Shown here: one piece after another, positions 44,112-53,726 of the stretch
How the letters are laid out: each line of letters begins with the position of its first letter
Numbering within the stretch: the stretch's first letter is position 1
Assembly (NCBI GenBank): GCA_951813065.1
Contig: CATOTH010000005.1
Location: forward strand, 124,001-188,000
Direction: 5' to 3'
Origin: an uncultured Bryobacterales bacterium
GTDB lineage: Bacteria > Acidobacteriota > Terriglobia > Bryobacterales > UBA6623
Length of the DNA stretch: 64,000 nt
The notes under the pieces: generated by a model
The model's input: only the letters and a program-made list of their open reading frames with translations
What the model was told of the DNA's origin: nothing
Databases searched by the model: none
Translations under genes and position numbers: made by a program

Positions 44112-44770
44112 GCCGCGAATGCCCCTCTGAGGGCGTCCGCGCCGAGGGAGGACAAGTTCGCGGGCTGGCCCACTCTTCCCGCGCACAAGCAGACGAAGCG
44201 ACGAAAGCTTGAGCGATTGCGGATCTCGGCGAGTTGCCTCAGGTCGCGTTCCACTTAGGTCTCGAAGTAGGCCGCGAACGCCTGCTGCGGATCGAGGCCC
44301 TGATCGAGGATCCTGGGATAGAAGCCGCAGTGCAGCAACTCGTCCACCGTTTCGTACGGCTTCGCACGGCGTCGTTCGGCAAGTGAAAACGGCAGCAGGC
44401 GAAGCAGCGCGGTGCGGCCCGCGAGGGACTAGTTGATGGCATCTGAGAGCTTGAAATGCTCGCTGCCCGTCAACACACAGAGGCTGTTCTGTCCCCTCTC
44501 AGCCGCCCAGACCTGAAGGTACGAGAGGAAGTCGGGTACACGTTGAATCTCGCCCAGGATCGCACCCGTACTGATTCGGGCGAGCAGGCCGCGTGGGTCG
44601 CGCTCGGCAAATTCGCGTTCATCGGGTGCTTCGAGATTGACCTAGGTCAAGTGAGGAAACGCCTCCCGACAGAGCGTGGTCTTGCCCGACTGGCGTGGTC
44701 CCGTCACGGTCACGAAGGGGTAGCGCTGGAACAGACTCTTGAGGACGGGGGCAATGTCGCGCGGAATCAT
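44112..44770 (-). pseudogene. AAA/DUF4143 ATPase with three in-frame stops
   Basis: One frame from ATG 44770 gives MIPRDIAPVLKSLFQRYPF, Walker A VTVTGPRQSGKTTLC, ISTGAIL.EIQRVPDFLSYL, LTGSEHFKLSDAIN, then RTALLRLLPFSLAERRRAKP and LHCGFYPRILDQGLDPQQAF, the usual order of DUF4143 AAA ATPases. Stops interrupt it at 44644-44642 (TAG), 44431-44429 (TAG, where family members have Gln) and 44257-44255 (TAA). All three are in the same frame, so decay was by point mutation and not by indel. The C-terminal DUF4143 part is lost near 44112. Confidence 0.8.
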
Positions 44771-45000
44771 GGGGGCCATGGGACGACTTCAATCTCACAA
44801 ATTGAAGGATGCACCTGCAAGTTGTTAGAAACTGTCACTGGTGTCAATGCAATTCGTAGCGACGCGGTCCGAAAGCCACTGTCGGAACAACCCGCGACGA
44901 TGCTGGAACGACCACCTCGAGGTATCCGACTCGCAGCTAGGTGCTGGGGGTAGAAGACCTAGAATGAGGGGGATCTATTCGACGGCAAGGAAGGTATCGA

Positions 45001-47496
45001 TTGGCCCGAGACACTCCAAAACAGACAACCCTGGCACTGGGCGGCATGACTTGCGACCACTGCGTCTCCACCGTGGAGACAGCACTGGCCGCAGTGGACG
45101 GCGTGATGACCGCCACGGCCGATTTGGCATCGCAATCGGCACGCGTGGAATATGATCCCTCCATTGCCGACATCGCAAGCATGGAGGACGCGGTCGCCGC
45201 GGTCGGGTACGCGCCGCGCCCTGCCAGCAACCTGGTGTCGTTGGATCCGACGGTGGACAGCAAGCCAATCGAGCAAGCGCCGGCGCCGGAATTCGGTGAT
45301 TTTCGAGTCAACATCGAAGGCATGACGTGCGCAAGCTGCGTGCTGTCGGTCGAGCGCGCGGCGCTGGGAGTGAACGGCGTCGCCTCCTGCCAGGTCAGTC
45401 TCACCGAATCAGCCGCGCAGGTCCGCATCGACCCGCGCGAAGGTGCTATCGATGCTGTTCTTGAGGCAATCAACTCCGCTGGCTACCGGGCAACGCTCGA
45501 GAAGGCCGATCCCGCTGCCGACATCGGCGGCCGCGCCTCGCGCCCGCTTGTTCGCAGGCTGGCCGTTTCGGCGGTGCTGACGGCTCCCCTGCTGATTCTG
45601 GCCATGTCCCATGGGAGCCTCGACTTCCCCGGGTCGAAGTGGCTTCAGTTGGGACTGGCGCTCCCAGTCGTCTTCTATGGCGGCGCATCGTTCTACGCTG
45701 CGGCGTGGAACGCCGCTCGGCATGGCCGCAGCGACATGAACACGCTGATCGCCGTAGGCACGGGCGCGGCGATGGCATACAGCGTCGTCGTGCTGCTGGC
45801 ACCGGCGTGGGTATCGTCCGGGACTGACGCTCCTCCGGTCTACTTCGAAACGGCGGCCGCGATCCTGACTCTGGTGCTGCTGGGGCGCGTTCTGGAAACA
45901 CGAGCCCGGCAACGGACATCCGCCTCGATCCAGAAGCTGGTCGCACTGCAAGCCGGGACCGTTCGAGTCCGGCGCCAAGGCTCGGAGAACGAAGTCTCGT
46001 TGGCGGAGGTCTCCGTCGGGGACGAGGTGGTGGTGCGCCCGGGCGAGCGGTTCCCGGTGGACGGCACGGTGATCGACGGCTCCGGTGCCGTCGACGAATC
46101 GCCCATCACCGGGGAGAGCGTGCCAGCCGACAAGACCGCCGGATCCAGGGTTGTCAGCGGCTCCCTCAACCTGGACGGATTCCTCGTGTTCCGGGCCGAG
46201 AGCGTGGGGAGCGAGACGGCTCTGTCCCGGATCATTGAGTTCGTTCGGCACGCCCAGGGATCCAAGGCTCCCGCCGCACGTCTGGCAGACCGGATCGCGG
46301 CTGTGTTCGTTCCGATCATCCTGGTGTGCGCGCTGGCGACGTTCGCCGCCTGGCTTGTCACGGGATCCGGGGACGATCGCCTGCGCATGGCATTGAGCAA
46401 TGCCGTCAGCGTGCTGATCATCGCCTGCCCCTGCGCGCTGGGCCTGGCCACACCGGCGGCATTGGCAGTGGGTATCGGCAGGGCAGCCGAGAAAGGCATC
46501 CTGATCCGGGATGGATCCGCCTTGGAAGCCGCGAGAAACGTGGATACCGTGGTTTTCGACAAGACCGGCACGCTGACTCTTGGAAGGTTTGCCGTGACCG
46601 ATGTCATCGCGGTTGGTACCGCGAGCACTCAGGATCTGACCGCTGCGGCAAGCGCGATCGAGAGCCGCAGCGAACACCCGATCGCGACGGCCATCGCGGC
46701 GGCGGGCCGTGCGGCGGATGACGCGGTCGCGGACTACCGCGCGTTGCCGGGTGCGGGCGCCACCGGAAGGATCGGCAACGATTCGTGGGTCTTTGGCAAA
46801 CGGGACCTCCTTGCCAAGGAGGGGGCCGATCTGGCCTCTGCCGGGACCATGATCGACCGGTTTGAGAGCGAGGGCAAGTCCGTTGTCCTGGCAGCCCGAA
46901 ACGGCGAGTTGGAAGGTATCTTCGCTCTCCGCGACACTATGCGCCCTGAGGCCCCGGAAGCGGCACGCGATCTCCGGTCTCGGGGCGTGACGACCCTCAT
47001 GCTCAGCGGTGACAACAAGGTCGCAGCCAAGGCGATTGCGTCCGAAGCGGGAATCGAGGACGTTCTCGCGCCCGTCCTGCCCATCGAGAAGTCCGCGGCG
47101 ATCGAGCGCCTTCAGGCTGAAGGCCGCACGGTGGCAATGGTCGGCGACGGCATCAACGACGCCCCCGCGCTGGCGCAAGCCGATCTCGGCGTCGCAATCG
47201 GCGCCGGCACCGACATAGCGATCGAGTCCGCCGGGATCATTCTCGTTCGCAGCGACCCCTCGGACGTGGGCCGGGCGATCGAACTGGCCAAGCGCACGCA
47301 ACGCGCGATCGTGCAGAACTACTGCTGGGCGTTCGGATACAACGTGCTCGGGGTCCCGATTGCCGCGGGCGCCTTGTATCCGTGGACCGGCCTCCTGCTG
47401 TCGCCGGTCCTGGCCTCCGCGGCGATGGCCCTCTCAAGCATCTCGGTGCTTTCCAACAGCCTCAGACTGAGGCGGGCCCTGTCCGGTCACCGTTGA
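45001..47496 (+). CDS. copA: Copper-translocating P1B-type ATPase with two metal-binding domains
   Basis: 831 residues from a TTG at 45001, chosen because AAGGAAGG lies six bases upstream and the first metal domain begins at once. Two HMA domains hold GGMTCDHC (residues 16-23) and EGMTCASC (about 108-115). Then follow eight membrane helices, TGES in the actuator domain, the transport motif CPCALGLATPAALAVGIGRA, the phosphorylation site DKTGTLT, SEHPIA in the nucleotide domain and GDGINDAPALAQADLGVAIG. CPC with NY and MSS-type residues downstream points to Cu(I) export. No copper regulator or chaperone gene is adjacent. Confidence 0.95.
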   Translation: MARDTPKQTTLALGGMTCDHCVSTVETALAAVDGVMTATADLASQSARVEYDPSIADIASMEDAVAAVGYAPRPASNLVSLDPTVDSKPIEQAPAPEFGDFRVNIEGMTCASCVLSVERAALGVNGVASCQVSLTESAAQVRIDPREGAIDAVLEAINSAGYRATLEKADPAADIGGRASRPLVRRLAVSAVLTAPLLILAMSHGSLDFPGSKWLQLGLALPVVFYGGASFYAAAWNAARHGRSDMNTLIAVGTGAAMAYSVVVLLAPAWVSSGTDAPPVYFETAAAILTLVLLGRVLETRARQRTSASIQKLVALQAGTVRVRRQGSENEVSLAEVSVGDEVVVRPGERFPVDGTVIDGSGAVDESPITGESVPADKTAGSRVVSGSLNLDGFLVFRAESVGSETALSRIIEFVRHAQGSKAPAARLADRIAAVFVPIILVCALATFAAWLVTGSGDDRLRMALSNAVSVLIIACPCALGLATPAALAVGIGRAAEKGILIRDGSALEAARNVDTVVFDKTGTLTLGRFAVTDVIAVGTASTQDLTAAASAIESRSEHPIATAIAAAGRAADDAVADYRALPGAGATGRIGNDSWVFGKRDLLAKEGADLASAGTMIDRFESEGKSVVLAARNGELEGIFALRDTMRPEAPEAARDLRSRGVTTLMLSGDNKVAAKAIASEAGIEDVLAPVLPIEKSAAIERLQAEGRTVAMVGDGINDAPALAQADLGVAIGAGTDIAIESAGIILVRSDPSDVGRAIELAKRTQRAIVQNYCWAFGYNVLGVPIAAGALYPWTGLLLSPVLASAAMALSSISVLSNSLRLRRALSGHR

Positions 47497-47606
47497 GTGG
47501 TGCTGATCGGCCCCCAGGCCCAAGTCGTGAGCGCCCATTGACAATGGATTCCGGGAGGATCGCTGATTGCCTCCCCCCGCGACGCGGTTCCCGCGCACAC
47601 GTTGGT

Positions 47607-48632
47607 CTACATTCCAGAAGCGGTGATAACGGCCTCCTGAACCACGATGTCCTCATCAAACGAGACATGGAGGGGCTTATCGCCTCGCACCGCGGCCGCT
47701 AGGGCGGCCATGTCATCGACATAGCGCTCGTAAGGCGGTAGCTCGACGTTGTGAGGTCCCTTCGGGTACGGTCCGGCAGCCTCCACGAGGTTGAAGGACA
47801 GCTGCGGATCCTCGATCGGCCGCAGGGTCGCCACGCCGTTCGTCCCGTGGACCTCGAAGCTCCGGTACCGGCTGCCGTTTCCCGCCAGCGACGCTCCGAC
47901 CACGATCCCGAGGGCGCCGGAGTACTCGAACACCGCGGCGGTGTTGTCCGCCATCGTGTCGTCGAATTCACCGTGCTTGTTGAGGAACGGAGTCACACGG
48001 TTCGGCCGGCCGAGCAGGCGTACGAGGGGATCGATCACGTGCGGCGAGAGCTCGAACATGTGGCCGCCACGGAACTGCGCCCATGCCGGCCGGGCGTCTG
48101 CGCCGAGGGTCTTGTGCATCGTGGCGTGCACGAGGTGAATGTCGCCCAGCCATCCACTCCTCGCGGCCTCCAGAATGCGGTTGATGCCGGGGTGGTAGCG
48201 CCACATGTAGCCTTGCTGCACGACCAGGCCCTTGCTCCTGGCAACGTTGAGGATGTCGCGGAGGGACTCGACATCGAGCGCCGGCGGTTTCTCCAGATGC
48301 AGGTGTTTTCCCGCGCGGACAACGCGCAGGCCCTCGCTCGCATGGTCCGCTACGGGTCCCTCGACAGCGATCACGTCAATGGAGTCGTCCTCAAGCATCG
48401 CCTTCGGGCGCACGATCGGAATGCCCTGCCCCTTGTACTCTGCCCGGACCTTGGGATCCGCGTCCCACAAGCCGACGATTTCGAAGTCCGCTGACGACTG
48501 GCACACCCGGATCTTCCCGCCGCCGTGGGAATGGCTGGCACCGAGAAATGCAATCCGCACGGATTCAGCCCCCGCGGCCCTGGCTGCTAGCGGGACGGCC
48601 AATCCGGCCGCCAGGAATGAACGACGATGCAT
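47607..48632 (-). CDS. Gfo/Idh/MocA-family oxidoreductase, exported
   Basis: 341 residues from ATG 48632 (MHRRSFLAAGLAVPLAARAA), a twin-arginine-like signal. The Rossmann domain begins RIAFLGASHSHGGGKIRVCQ and contains LHLEKPPALDVESLRDILNV, the conserved EKP motif. The C-terminal alpha/beta domain includes GGHMFELSPHVIDPLVRLLG and the final dimerisation sheet. Members oxidise sugars or inositols with bound NAD(P). Exported copies with this signal are frequent in Acidobacteria and Planctomycetes. The TonB receptor gene that follows at 48769-51942 is on the same strand, upstream, and could share expression. Confidence 0.88.
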   Translation of the reverse strand: MHRRSFLAAGLAVPLAARAAGAESVRIAFLGASHSHGGGKIRVCQSSADFEIVGLWDADPKVRAEYKGQGIPIVRPKAMLEDDSIDVIAVEGPVADHASEGLRVVRAGKHLHLEKPPALDVESLRDILNVARSKGLVVQQGYMWRYHPGINRILEAARSGWLGDIHLVHATMHKTLGADARPAWAQFRGGHMFELSPHVIDPLVRLLGRPNRVTPFLNKHGEFDDTMADNTAAVFEYSGALGIVVGASLAGNGSRYRSFEVHGTNGVATLRPIEDPQLSFNLVEAAGPYPKGPHNVELPPYERYVDDMAALAAAVRGDKPLHVSFDEDIVVQEAVITASGM

Positions 48633-48768
48633 GCTCCTGTACTCCTCAAAACAATAGCGGCCCACGGTGCGTAGGCACGGGGCCGCTTGCAGATTTGTTT
48701 GTACGCCAATTCGGCGTTGGCGGGGCCATTCCAGGTGCGAAACGGCCCCGCCGGGTTCTACGGCGCTG

Positions 48769-51700
48769 CTAGAAGTCGAAGCGCGCCGTCAACTGCACCT
48801 TGCGCCCGTCGCGAGACGACCTCAGCCTTCCGAACGTACCGGACACGGAGTTGGTCTGGATCCCGCCCAGGACGGTGTGGTTCAGGGCGTTGAACAGGTC
48901 AACGCGGAGTTGCAGGTTTTGACCCTCCTTGACTTCGATCCGCTTGACGATCGCCGCGTCGAGGTTCCAGAGACCGGGACCGTATAGGGCGTAGCGCGAC
49001 AGCGTTCCCGGTCGCAGCGCGATCCGGTGCTCGTCCGTCCCGACAGACTGGAACATGTCGATGTTCAGGTACTGATACCGCCCTTGGTTCGACGACCCCC
49101 AGTCCGGTCGAATGGCTGCACCATGTTCGGGTCCAACGAAGTCGGGCCGCTGGCCAGGCGATCGGGTCCCCCCCTGGGTGATCCGCAATGGCGTGCCACT
49201 CGCCGCTTCGAAGATCCCTGCCAGGCTCCAGCCTCCGAGGAGGTGCCGCATCCCGCTCGAGGCTCCGCCCGGAGTCGGGACCTCGTAGTAGAAGTCCGTG
49301 GTGAACCGGTGCCGGATGTGGTAGTGCGTAGGCGCCCGGTTGTTCTTCAGGTCATAGAGAGCAGCTCGGCTTGGCGACCATACCGTCTGCGGGTCGTTCC
49401 CGCCCGTGCAGCACGTCATGTCGCCGCGGAAGTGCGCCCAGTTCCAGGCATAGGTGTAGTTCATGTTCAGCTGCAGGTTGCGCGAGAAGCGCCGCTTCAG
49501 GGACGTCTGCAAGCTGTGGTAGCCCGTCGAGTCACCCCCTTGGTAGAAGCCGAAGTTAGACGGAAAGTCCTCGAGCCCCAACACTTGGCTGTACTGCTGG
49601 CCGCCCGTGTAAGGGAGCGGCCGGTTGTAGGTCGGGTTGAAGATCAGGTGAACTCCGCGGTTGCCGACGAAGCTGATGTCGAAGACGGTGTCGTCGGTGA
49701 CCTGCCTCTGGACGCCCAACGTGAACTGGGCGCTGTACGGCGCTGACCATCGAGGATCGACCGAGTTGCCGCCGATGACTGATCCTGCCGAGGCGAGCCG
49801 CGCCCCGACTTCGTTGGGGTCTCCGTACTGGATGCCCAGATTGGCGACGTTGTCGGCTCCGACCACGTTGAGGTGCGAGGGGAGGTCCGGACCGTTCGAC
49901 ATGGTGTCGATTGGGCCGGCAAAGATATTGTGAGGCATGTGGAAGATCCCGGCCCCGCCGCGCACGACGGTCTTACCTTGATCGTCCAAGGTCCACGCAA
50001 ACCCCAGCCGGGGCGACCACATGTTGTAGATCGCGTCCCAGAACCGGTTCTGCCGCCGGAAGAGAAGCTGCTTTCCTAATTCGTGCCTGAGCGTGGCGCC
50101 TGGGAGACCGAACGGGCCGTTGCGGTTGAAGATGTTGGGCATGCCGCCCTCATTCTGGTGTGACCGTGGCACGGAGGCGTAGTCCCAGCGCAGTCCGATA
50201 TTCACCATCAGGTTCGGCTTGAGCCGGATGTCGTCTTGCACGAAGACACCGCCGAACCAACGCTTCCACGTGAACTTCTCCAGCGGGAACACGTAGCGGG
50301 CTTCTTGGATCCTTCCTGCCAGCAGGTCAGCCTGCGTGGTGTATGTGTAGATCGGAACCTCCTCGTTGATGCGCGTCCCGCTCATGTATCGGAACAACCC
50401 GCCGAATTTGATCACGTGCCGTCCACTGGTCTTGGCGAGGGTCTGTTCCAACGTGGAGGTATGACCGTCCTTGGCGAACACCTCCGCACCGCCACCGGGG
50501 CCACCAAAGCCCCGCAGGAAGGGGATTTCGTTCGCGTCGTAAGCGCCGTCGAGCCGGTTGATGGCGTTCACGTTGGTGCCCCACCGTGTCTCGGAGGTCA
50601 AGGTCGGGTTAATGATCCTGGTGAGCGTGAAGGCCCCATTCTCCTGGATCCCGTCCCATTGCCGCCAGTTGCCAAGAGCCAACCTGGGGATCTGGCGCAG
50701 CGGGCGGCTGCGCACATACCGGAACGTCAGGAAATTGTTGGAGCCAACCTGGTGGTCCACCTTGATCACCGCGTGGTCGTCCCTGCGATTCTCGGTGCCA
50801 ACCCCGCGGAAGAAGGCCACCGCCGGAACGCAGGGCGTGTTCATAGGGAGGTCCGCCCCGCAAGTGGCGTCCGAAGGATCCAGATTGGGCCCGTCTGGTT
50901 CGGACGGCTCCGGAAACAGGTCAAGGTAGGCCTGCGCTGCAGGAACGGCCTGGCCAATGCGTTGCCGCATCGCCCTCGACCAGACCTCACCCGATACCGG
51001 TGAGAGCCGGTTGAACCGATAACCCTCGAAGACCCCGAAGTAGAACGTCTTGTTGGGGATGATCGGCCCGCCGAGTGAAGCGCCGTAGTGGTGGTAGACC
51101 AGGGGCGACTTGATCCCGACAATGTGATTGCGGGCATGCAACCCACCCGACTGATACATCTCGAAGAGGCTTCCGTGCAAGCTGTTCGTGCCACTCTTGC
51201 TGATCAGGTTGATGTTTCCGGCGATCGTGTTGCCGGTCTCGGCGGAGAAGATATTCTTCGACGTCTCGACCTCGGCGACCGCTTCCAGGCTGATGCCCTT
51301 GATGAAATTGAAGTTCTGATAGAGGGCGAGGGCGGCGAACTCGGCATCGGGGACGGCATCGACGGCGTCCACGGTCATGGTGAAGCCACGTGGCGCCAAT
51401 CCGTTGATCGACATAGTCCAGCCACCGACGATGGCGGCACCCGTACCCAGCGAGAGGATGCCCGTGATGTCCCTGTTGATCATGGGCAGCTCGTCCACCT
51501 GAGTCTCGTTCAGCGAGATGTCCTGCTCGGCGTTAACCGTGTTCATTAGCGGGGCCGCGCCGGTGACGGTTACCGTCTCCGTCGTGGCGCCAACTTCCAA
51601 CGTGTAGTTGATGTTGGCCCGCTGGCCCGAGGCCAGCTGAAGGCCCTCGACTGATGTTGCCTTGAAGCCATCGGCAGTCAGGACGATCGAGTATGAGCCC

Positions 51701-51942
51701 GGCTGGATGAAGGAAATGGCGAATTCGCCTCCCTCGCTCGTCGACGTGGTCAACTCCTGGCCGGTGGCATCACTCGTAAGCGAAATCTCCGTTCCTGGAA
51801 TGACGGCGCCACTCGGGTCATAAACAATTCCCTGTAGCGTCGCGGTGGTCACTTGGGCCTGCACACAAGGACTGAAGAGCAAAACCGCCGCGCAAAACGC
51901 GACGGTGCAAAAAGCTCGCATTGAAGCTCGGTACTTACGCAT
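48769..51942 (-). CDS. Oar-like TonB-dependent receptor
   Basis: 1057 residues from ATG 51942, which follows GGAGGATTTCA; the frame is open to 52053. A signal peptide (AFCTVAFCAAVLLFSPCVQA) precedes a carboxypeptidase regulatory-like domain (TTATLQGIVYDPSGAVIPGT, IQPGSYSIVLTADGFKA). The plug has VEVSKNIFSAE-like AEVETSKNIFSAETGNTIAG with the SKSGTNSLHGSLFEMYQSGG motif typical of Oar receptors. The barrel runs to a C-terminal Phe (KVQLTARFDF). It probably imports large substrates such as peptides or glycans across the outer membrane. The gene is full length, unlike the fragment at 2551-3375. A promoter is visible at 52032-52060. Confidence 0.93.
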   Translation of the reverse strand: MRKYRASMRAFCTVAFCAAVLLFSPCVQAQVTTATLQGIVYDPSGAVIPGTEISLTSDATGQELTTSTSEGGEFAISFIQPGSYSIVLTADGFKATSVEGLQLASGQRANINYTLEVGATTETVTVTGAAPLMNTVNAEQDISLNETQVDELPMINRDITGILSLGTGAAIVGGWTMSINGLAPRGFTMTVDAVDAVPDAEFAALALYQNFNFIKGISLEAVAEVETSKNIFSAETGNTIAGNINLISKSGTNSLHGSLFEMYQSGGLHARNHIVGIKSPLVYHHYGASLGGPIIPNKTFYFGVFEGYRFNRLSPVSGEVWSRAMRQRIGQAVPAAQAYLDLFPEPSEPDGPNLDPSDATCGADLPMNTPCVPAVAFFRGVGTENRRDDHAVIKVDHQVGSNNFLTFRYVRSRPLRQIPRLALGNWRQWDGIQENGAFTLTRIINPTLTSETRWGTNVNAINRLDGAYDANEIPFLRGFGGPGGGAEVFAKDGHTSTLEQTLAKTSGRHVIKFGGLFRYMSGTRINEEVPIYTYTTQADLLAGRIQEARYVFPLEKFTWKRWFGGVFVQDDIRLKPNLMVNIGLRWDYASVPRSHQNEGGMPNIFNRNGPFGLPGATLRHELGKQLLFRRQNRFWDAIYNMWSPRLGFAWTLDDQGKTVVRGGAGIFHMPHNIFAGPIDTMSNGPDLPSHLNVVGADNVANLGIQYGDPNEVGARLASAGSVIGGNSVDPRWSAPYSAQFTLGVQRQVTDDTVFDISFVGNRGVHLIFNPTYNRPLPYTGGQQYSQVLGLEDFPSNFGFYQGGDSTGYHSLQTSLKRRFSRNLQLNMNYTYAWNWAHFRGDMTCCTGGNDPQTVWSPSRAALYDLKNNRAPTHYHIRHRFTTDFYYEVPTPGGASSGMRHLLGGWSLAGIFEAASGTPLRITQGGTRSPGQRPDFVGPEHGAAIRPDWGSSNQGRYQYLNIDMFQSVGTDEHRIALRPGTLSRYALYGPGLWNLDAAIVKRIEVKEGQNLQLRVDLFNALNHTVLGGIQTNSVSGTFGRLRSSRDGRKVQLTARFDF

Positions 51943-52031
51943 TGAAATCCTCCATTTCACTGCTGATCCAGCAAGTTGGGATGTCCCCAATCTGCTCACC
52001 CAACAGGACTTTGCCCCTGCTGTGCGTTTAG

Positions 52032-52060
52032 ATTTGACAACAAAATCCTCCACTTGTCAA
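52032..52060 (-). promoter_or_regulatory. Promoter of the TonB-dependent receptor gene
   Basis: On the minus strand a perfect -35 box TTGACA (52060-52055), a 17-base spacer and a -10 box TCAAAT (52037-52032, four of six consensus bases). It is about 90 bases upstream of the start codon at 51942, which leaves a leader of about 80 bases. Confidence 0.5.
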
Positions 52061-52409
52061 GCACAATTTCGCGCCAGCCTTGTGCGCCAGTCTCGTCAGA
52101 AGCCAGGTCAGCATGCACTAGAGTGCCTGAACACTCCAACAAATCAAGGGTTTGTTGATAACCAGCGCAGGTGCAGCCACAGTTAGACCCTCCCGGTTGG
52201 CATAGAAAAAAACTTCGGTGGCGAGGAAGACTTCGCCGATCGCCGTGCTCGTGACGGTCCGCGTTCCATCGGCGGCGCCGGATGGGCTTGAAGGTCGCTG
52301 GCCGCGATCCACCATTCCAAGCCTGGAATGACCGCGACACCAAGGCTCCAGTGTCCCGCAATGCCAGCCAATCGGGAACTGCCGCCTCGTGCAGTAGACT
52401 GGGAAAATT
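52061..52409. other. Divergent intergenic region
   Basis: About 350 bases between the divergent TonB receptor and homoserine dehydrogenase genes. No gene is recognised. It must hold the promoter for hom, but no clear -35/-10 pair was found on that strand. Confidence 0.4.
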
Positions 52410-53726
52410 GTGTCAGCGGTCCGTGTCGGAATCGTCGGTCTGGGCAACGTAGGCAGCGGAACGCTCCGCCTGCTGCACGGCAACGCCGGTCAGATCGCGA
52501 GCAAGCTGGGCTTTCCATTGGAAGTGTCAGCCGTTTGTTCGCGCGGGGTCCTTGCCAGCCCGCCCGAGGCGGTCAGCCTCCATCCCGCAGCCTCCCGGAC
52601 CGCCAACTGGAAGGAACTCGTCAACAGTCCGGACGTCGACCTCGTGGCGGAGCTTGTTGGCGGCACGGGAGTCGCGAGAAAAATCGTCGAATCCGCCATT
52701 GATGCCGGCAAACCGGTGATTACCGCCAATAAGGAACTGATGGCGGAACACGGTGCGACAATCCTTGCCCGCGCTCGCAAACGTGGTGCCTGGGTGGGGT
52801 TGGAAGCATCCGTGGCAGGCGGAATCCCGGTCCTGACAGCCCTGCGGGAAGGGATCGCGGGGGATGGAATCGACACATTGATCGGTATCCTCAACGGCAC
52901 CTCGAACTACATCCTCACGGAAATCGAGAGAACTGGCGCCGCCTTTGAGAGCGTGTTGCGCGCAGCGCAGGATCTCGGCTACGCGGAGGCTGACCCCAGC
53001 GCCGACATCGACGGCTACGACGCCCGCTCGAAGCTGGCCATCCTGGCTGCCCTCGCCTTTGGCGTCGAGGTCGCGCCGCGCCAGATCCCGGTAGAGGGGA
53101 TTCGCCGCATTCGCACGATCGATTTCGCGTACGCGGGCAGACTCGGACACACGATTCGGCTATTGGCAACCGCCAGGCAGGAACCGGAAGGCTTGCGGCT
53201 GGCCGTGCGGCCCTCGCTGGTCGGCGTCAACACGGTCCTGTCCGGCGTCATCGGCTCCTACAACGCCTTGTGGGTCCACGGCCAAGGGGGCGATACGTTT
53301 TACTACGGAAAGGGCGCGGGCCCGGCACCGACCGGCGTCGCCGTGGTCAGCGACCTGATGGCGGCTGCCCGCGATCTGAAGACTTCCGGCTCGCAAAGCG
53401 CGCCGCCGTTCGGGCACGTGAGCCTGAAGCCGCACGCTCCTGTCCCCGGCGGCACGGAGGTTCACCAGTTCTACTTGCGGTTCCGCGTGCGCGACAGGCC
53501 CGGTATTCTCGCCAGCCTCACCGCGGCCTTGGCCGATCAAGGCGTGAGCGTAGAAGCCGTCTTGCAGGAGCCGCACTTCGACAGGGAGGACTTGCCCTTC
53601 GTGACCACGCTGGAGCCGACCACGAGGCAGGCGCTGGATTCCGCCTTGGACGCGATGCGCGGATCGGACTTCCTGGTGGACGAGCCGCTCGCGATGCCGC
53701 TAGAGCCAACCCTCATGACCTCCTGA
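52410..53726 (+). CDS. hom: Homoserine dehydrogenase
   Basis: 438 residues from a GTG at 52410. The N-terminal nucleotide-binding site is VRVGIVGLGNVGSGTLRLL. The catalytic domain contains VITANKELMAEHG, GLEASVAGGIPVLTALREGI, the signature GILNGTSNYILTEIE and DPSADIDGYDARSKLAILAA. The C-terminal ACT domain (RDRPGILASLTAALADQGVS) senses threonine or another amino acid. The enzyme reduces aspartate semialdehyde to homoserine in threonine and methionine synthesis. The gene is monocistronic here. An IS4-type element is inserted four bases after its stop codon, leaving it intact. Confidence 0.95.
   Translation: MSAVRVGIVGLGNVGSGTLRLLHGNAGQIASKLGFPLEVSAVCSRGVLASPPEAVSLHPAASRTANWKELVNSPDVDLVAELVGGTGVARKIVESAIDAGKPVITANKELMAEHGATILARARKRGAWVGLEASVAGGIPVLTALREGIAGDGIDTLIGILNGTSNYILTEIERTGAAFESVLRAAQDLGYAEADPSADIDGYDARSKLAILAALAFGVEVAPRQIPVEGIRRIRTIDFAYAGRLGHTIRLLATARQEPEGLRLAVRPSLVGVNTVLSGVIGSYNALWVHGQGGDTFYYGKGAGPAPTGVAVVSDLMAAARDLKTSGSQSAPPFGHVSLKPHAPVPGGTEVHQFYLRFRVRDRPGILASLTAALADQGVSVEAVLQEPHFDREDLPFVTTLEPTTRQALDSALDAMRGSDFLVDEPLAMPLEPTLMTS

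Noticed and set aside
45409..47301. 630-codon minus-strand frame opposite copA
   Set aside because: It is antisense to a gene with every P-type ATPase motif and has no similarity of its own.
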